NCBI GenBank assembly: GCA_016650435.1
Contig: JAENVT010000138.1
Location: forward strand, 1 to 7,156
Reading direction: 5' to 3'
DNA: 7,156 nt
Origin: Ilumatobacteraceae bacterium
GTDB lineage: Bacteria; Actinomycetota; Acidimicrobiia; Acidimicrobiales; Ilumatobacteraceae
Shown one piece after another: positions 6,178 to 7,156 of this stretch. Every line of letters starts with the position of its first letter. Position 1 is the stretch's first letter. A program made the translations under genes and the position numbers. The notes under the pieces are model-generated. The model was not told where the DNA came from and searched no databases. It worked only from the letters and a program-made list of their open reading frames with translations.

Positions 6178-7156
6178 TCAAGGGTTGAGCGGTGGTCGCC
6201 AATCCGGTGATCCGAAACCAAAGCCAGCGGCTTCGATTGCGGCGCCGACCTGAAACGCGCTGACGTCTTCGTACGTTCGCCCGACGACTTGCACGCCGGT
6301 CGGCACGCCGTTGGCCGCGAGTCCTGATGGCACTGACAGCACCGGGCAGCGACTGAACAGATTGAACGGCACTGTCATCATGGCCATGATGTGGTGCGGC
6401 ATCGCCTGCCCGTCGATCGTCACCAATTCGTCGAGGTACGGGTTGCCGGCAAGCAGGCCGCTGGTCGCGACTGTCGGGCACAGCAACACGTCGATGTCTT
6501 CGAACAGCCGACCGAGCGGATCCCACAAGGCTGTCTCTTCGACCAGGCCTTCGTAGAACGTCATTTCGGTTCTCATCGTCGATACGAAGGCTCTGGTGTA
6601 GTCGTTCAACTCGTCGCCGTGCTCGTGTTCGATCTCGGCGATGCCGGGCCCGAAGATCCCTCCGAAATGTGCTCGTGCTGCTTGCCAGAAGCGATCAACG
6701 GTCCACGGCAGCACGACCTCTTCGACCTCAGCGCCGGCCTGACGCAGCGCTTCGGCGACCGCGTTGGTGTTGGCAACGACGTCGGCGTCGACGGGCCAGT
6801 CGCCGAGGGTGACGCACAGACCGATGCGCACGCCATCGATCGTCGTCGCATCGCGCGGGATCTGCGGCGGGTCGCGCAGCGAGACGATGTCGCGCCAATG
6901 CGGTCCGGCGATCACGTTTTCGAGCAAACCACAATCGGAAACGGTGCGAGCCAGCGGTCCGTCATGGCAGTACTGGTCGAGGTGGTATGGAGCGAGTCCG
7001 GGAACCCGACCGAAGGGTGGTTTGAACCCGACGACTCCGCAGAACGATGCAGGAATGCGAATGGAACCGCCGATGTCGCTGCCCGTGGCGAGCGGGGCAT
7101 ACCCGGCGGCCAGCGCGGCTGCGGAGCCTCCTGACGATCCACCCGGTGTGAACTCC
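6178..7156 (-). CDS. Amidase-signature-family hydrolase, C-terminal part (cut by window edge)
   Basis: The frame is open from the right edge to a TGA at 6178, giving the last 325 residues; the N-terminal part with the start and the catalytic lysine lies outside. The fragment begins just before the amidase signature. GGSSGGSAAALAAGYAP sits at fragment residues 5-21, with the cis-serine in GGSSGG, and GSDIGGSIRIPASFCGVVGF at 25-44 carries the nucleophile serine (S31). GPLARTVSD (66-74) and the C-terminal VPFNLFSRCPVLSVPSG and GVPTGVQVVG stretches are also typical of the family. Members hydrolyse amide bonds through a Ser-cisSer-Lys triad; substrates range from simple amides to glutamyl-tRNA. 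Nothing marks this one as GatA, since no gatB or gatC is adjacent, so a general amidase of unknown substrate is the best call. A TTG at 6927 could start a shorter protein but would remove the signature motif and is rejected. It lies 84 bp upstream of the MlrC-like gene, perhaps in one operon. Confidence 0.92.
   Translation of the reverse strand, partial: EFTPGGSSGGSAAALAAGYAPLATGSDIGGSIRIPASFCGVVGFKPPFGRVPGLAPYHLDQYCHDGPLARTVSDCGLLENVIAGPHWRDIVSLRDPPQIPRDATTIDGVRIGLCVTLGDWPVDADVVANTNAVAEALRQAGAEVEEVVLPWTVDRFWQAARAHFGGIFGPGIAEIEHEHGDELNDYTRAFVSTMRTEMTFYEGLVEETALWDPLGRLFEDIDVLLCPTVATSGLLAGNPYLDELVTIDGQAMPHHIMAMMTVPFNLFSRCPVLSVPSGLAANGVPTGVQVVGRTYEDVSAFQVGAAIEAAGFGFGSPDWRPPLNP

Noticed and set aside
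5433..6221. 262-residue minus-strand frame covering the amidase-MlrC spacer, possible hidden gene or frameshift
   Set aside because: Most of it is the alternate frame of the MlrC-like gene, with Arg/Ser-rich composition. The amidase and MlrC-like proteins both look complete at this junction, so no frameshift is needed.
6391..7134. 247-residue plus-strand open frame across the amidase gene
   Set aside because: Antisense to the clear amidase signature; no recognisable domain of its own.
1..7156. CRISPR array, tRNA, rRNA, insertion sequence, phage or toxin-antitoxin genes
   Set aside because: By eye no regularly spaced repeats, tRNA-like cloverleaf with matching conserved bases, transposase motifs or terminal repeats were found. 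The nested hairpin at 2851-2920 has only one inner arm and is not a tRNA.

Overview
This is a GC-rich chromosomal stretch with compact genes and long antisense open frames, as is usual at high GC. Protein character suggests an actinobacterium, possibly of the Acidimicrobiia/Ilumatobacter kind. The grounds are a group III phosphofructokinase, a small actinobacterial-looking zinc-ribbon protein, a stand-alone Nfu N-terminal domain, and several gene starts without a Shine-Dalgarno sequence. The placement is inference and no 16S or marker gene is present.

Layout from left to right. (1) Positions 1-1175, minus strand: a small Nfu/NifU N-terminal-domain protein is followed, with a one-base TGATG overlap, by an MMPL/RND-type membrane transporter that runs off the left edge. 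(2) Positions 1243-2841, plus strand: a four-cysteine zinc-ribbon protein of unknown function, then a group III 6-phosphofructokinase. The two plus genes and the Nfu-like gene diverge from a 67-bp region. (3) Positions 2842-2921: the space between the convergent phosphofructokinase and helicase genes is almost filled by one long imperfect hairpin carrying a second perfect hairpin in its loop. It is probably a two-way terminator. (4) Positions 2922-4466, minus strand: a DEAD-box RNA helicase with a basic, disordered R/G/S/P-rich tail. Its upstream spacer has several self-complementary elements and a clear Shine-Dalgarno site. (5) Positions 4624-7156, minus strand: an M81/MlrC-type metallopeptidase homologue, preceded 84 bp upstream by an amidase-signature hydrolase that is cut by the right edge. 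These two may form a small hydrolytic operon acting on amide or peptide substrates.

Genes here are mostly housekeeping or metabolic and not obviously one pathway. I saw no mobile element, CRISPR array, tRNA, rRNA or phage gene, and no convincing new multi-gene system. The points most worth a second look are the nested hairpin between convergent genes, the Gly/Lys donor-site combination of the phosphofructokinase, the Nfu-domain/MMPL overlap, the structured helicase leader, and the recurring TA-containing hexamer 6-8 nt before starts that lack a Shine-Dalgarno site.
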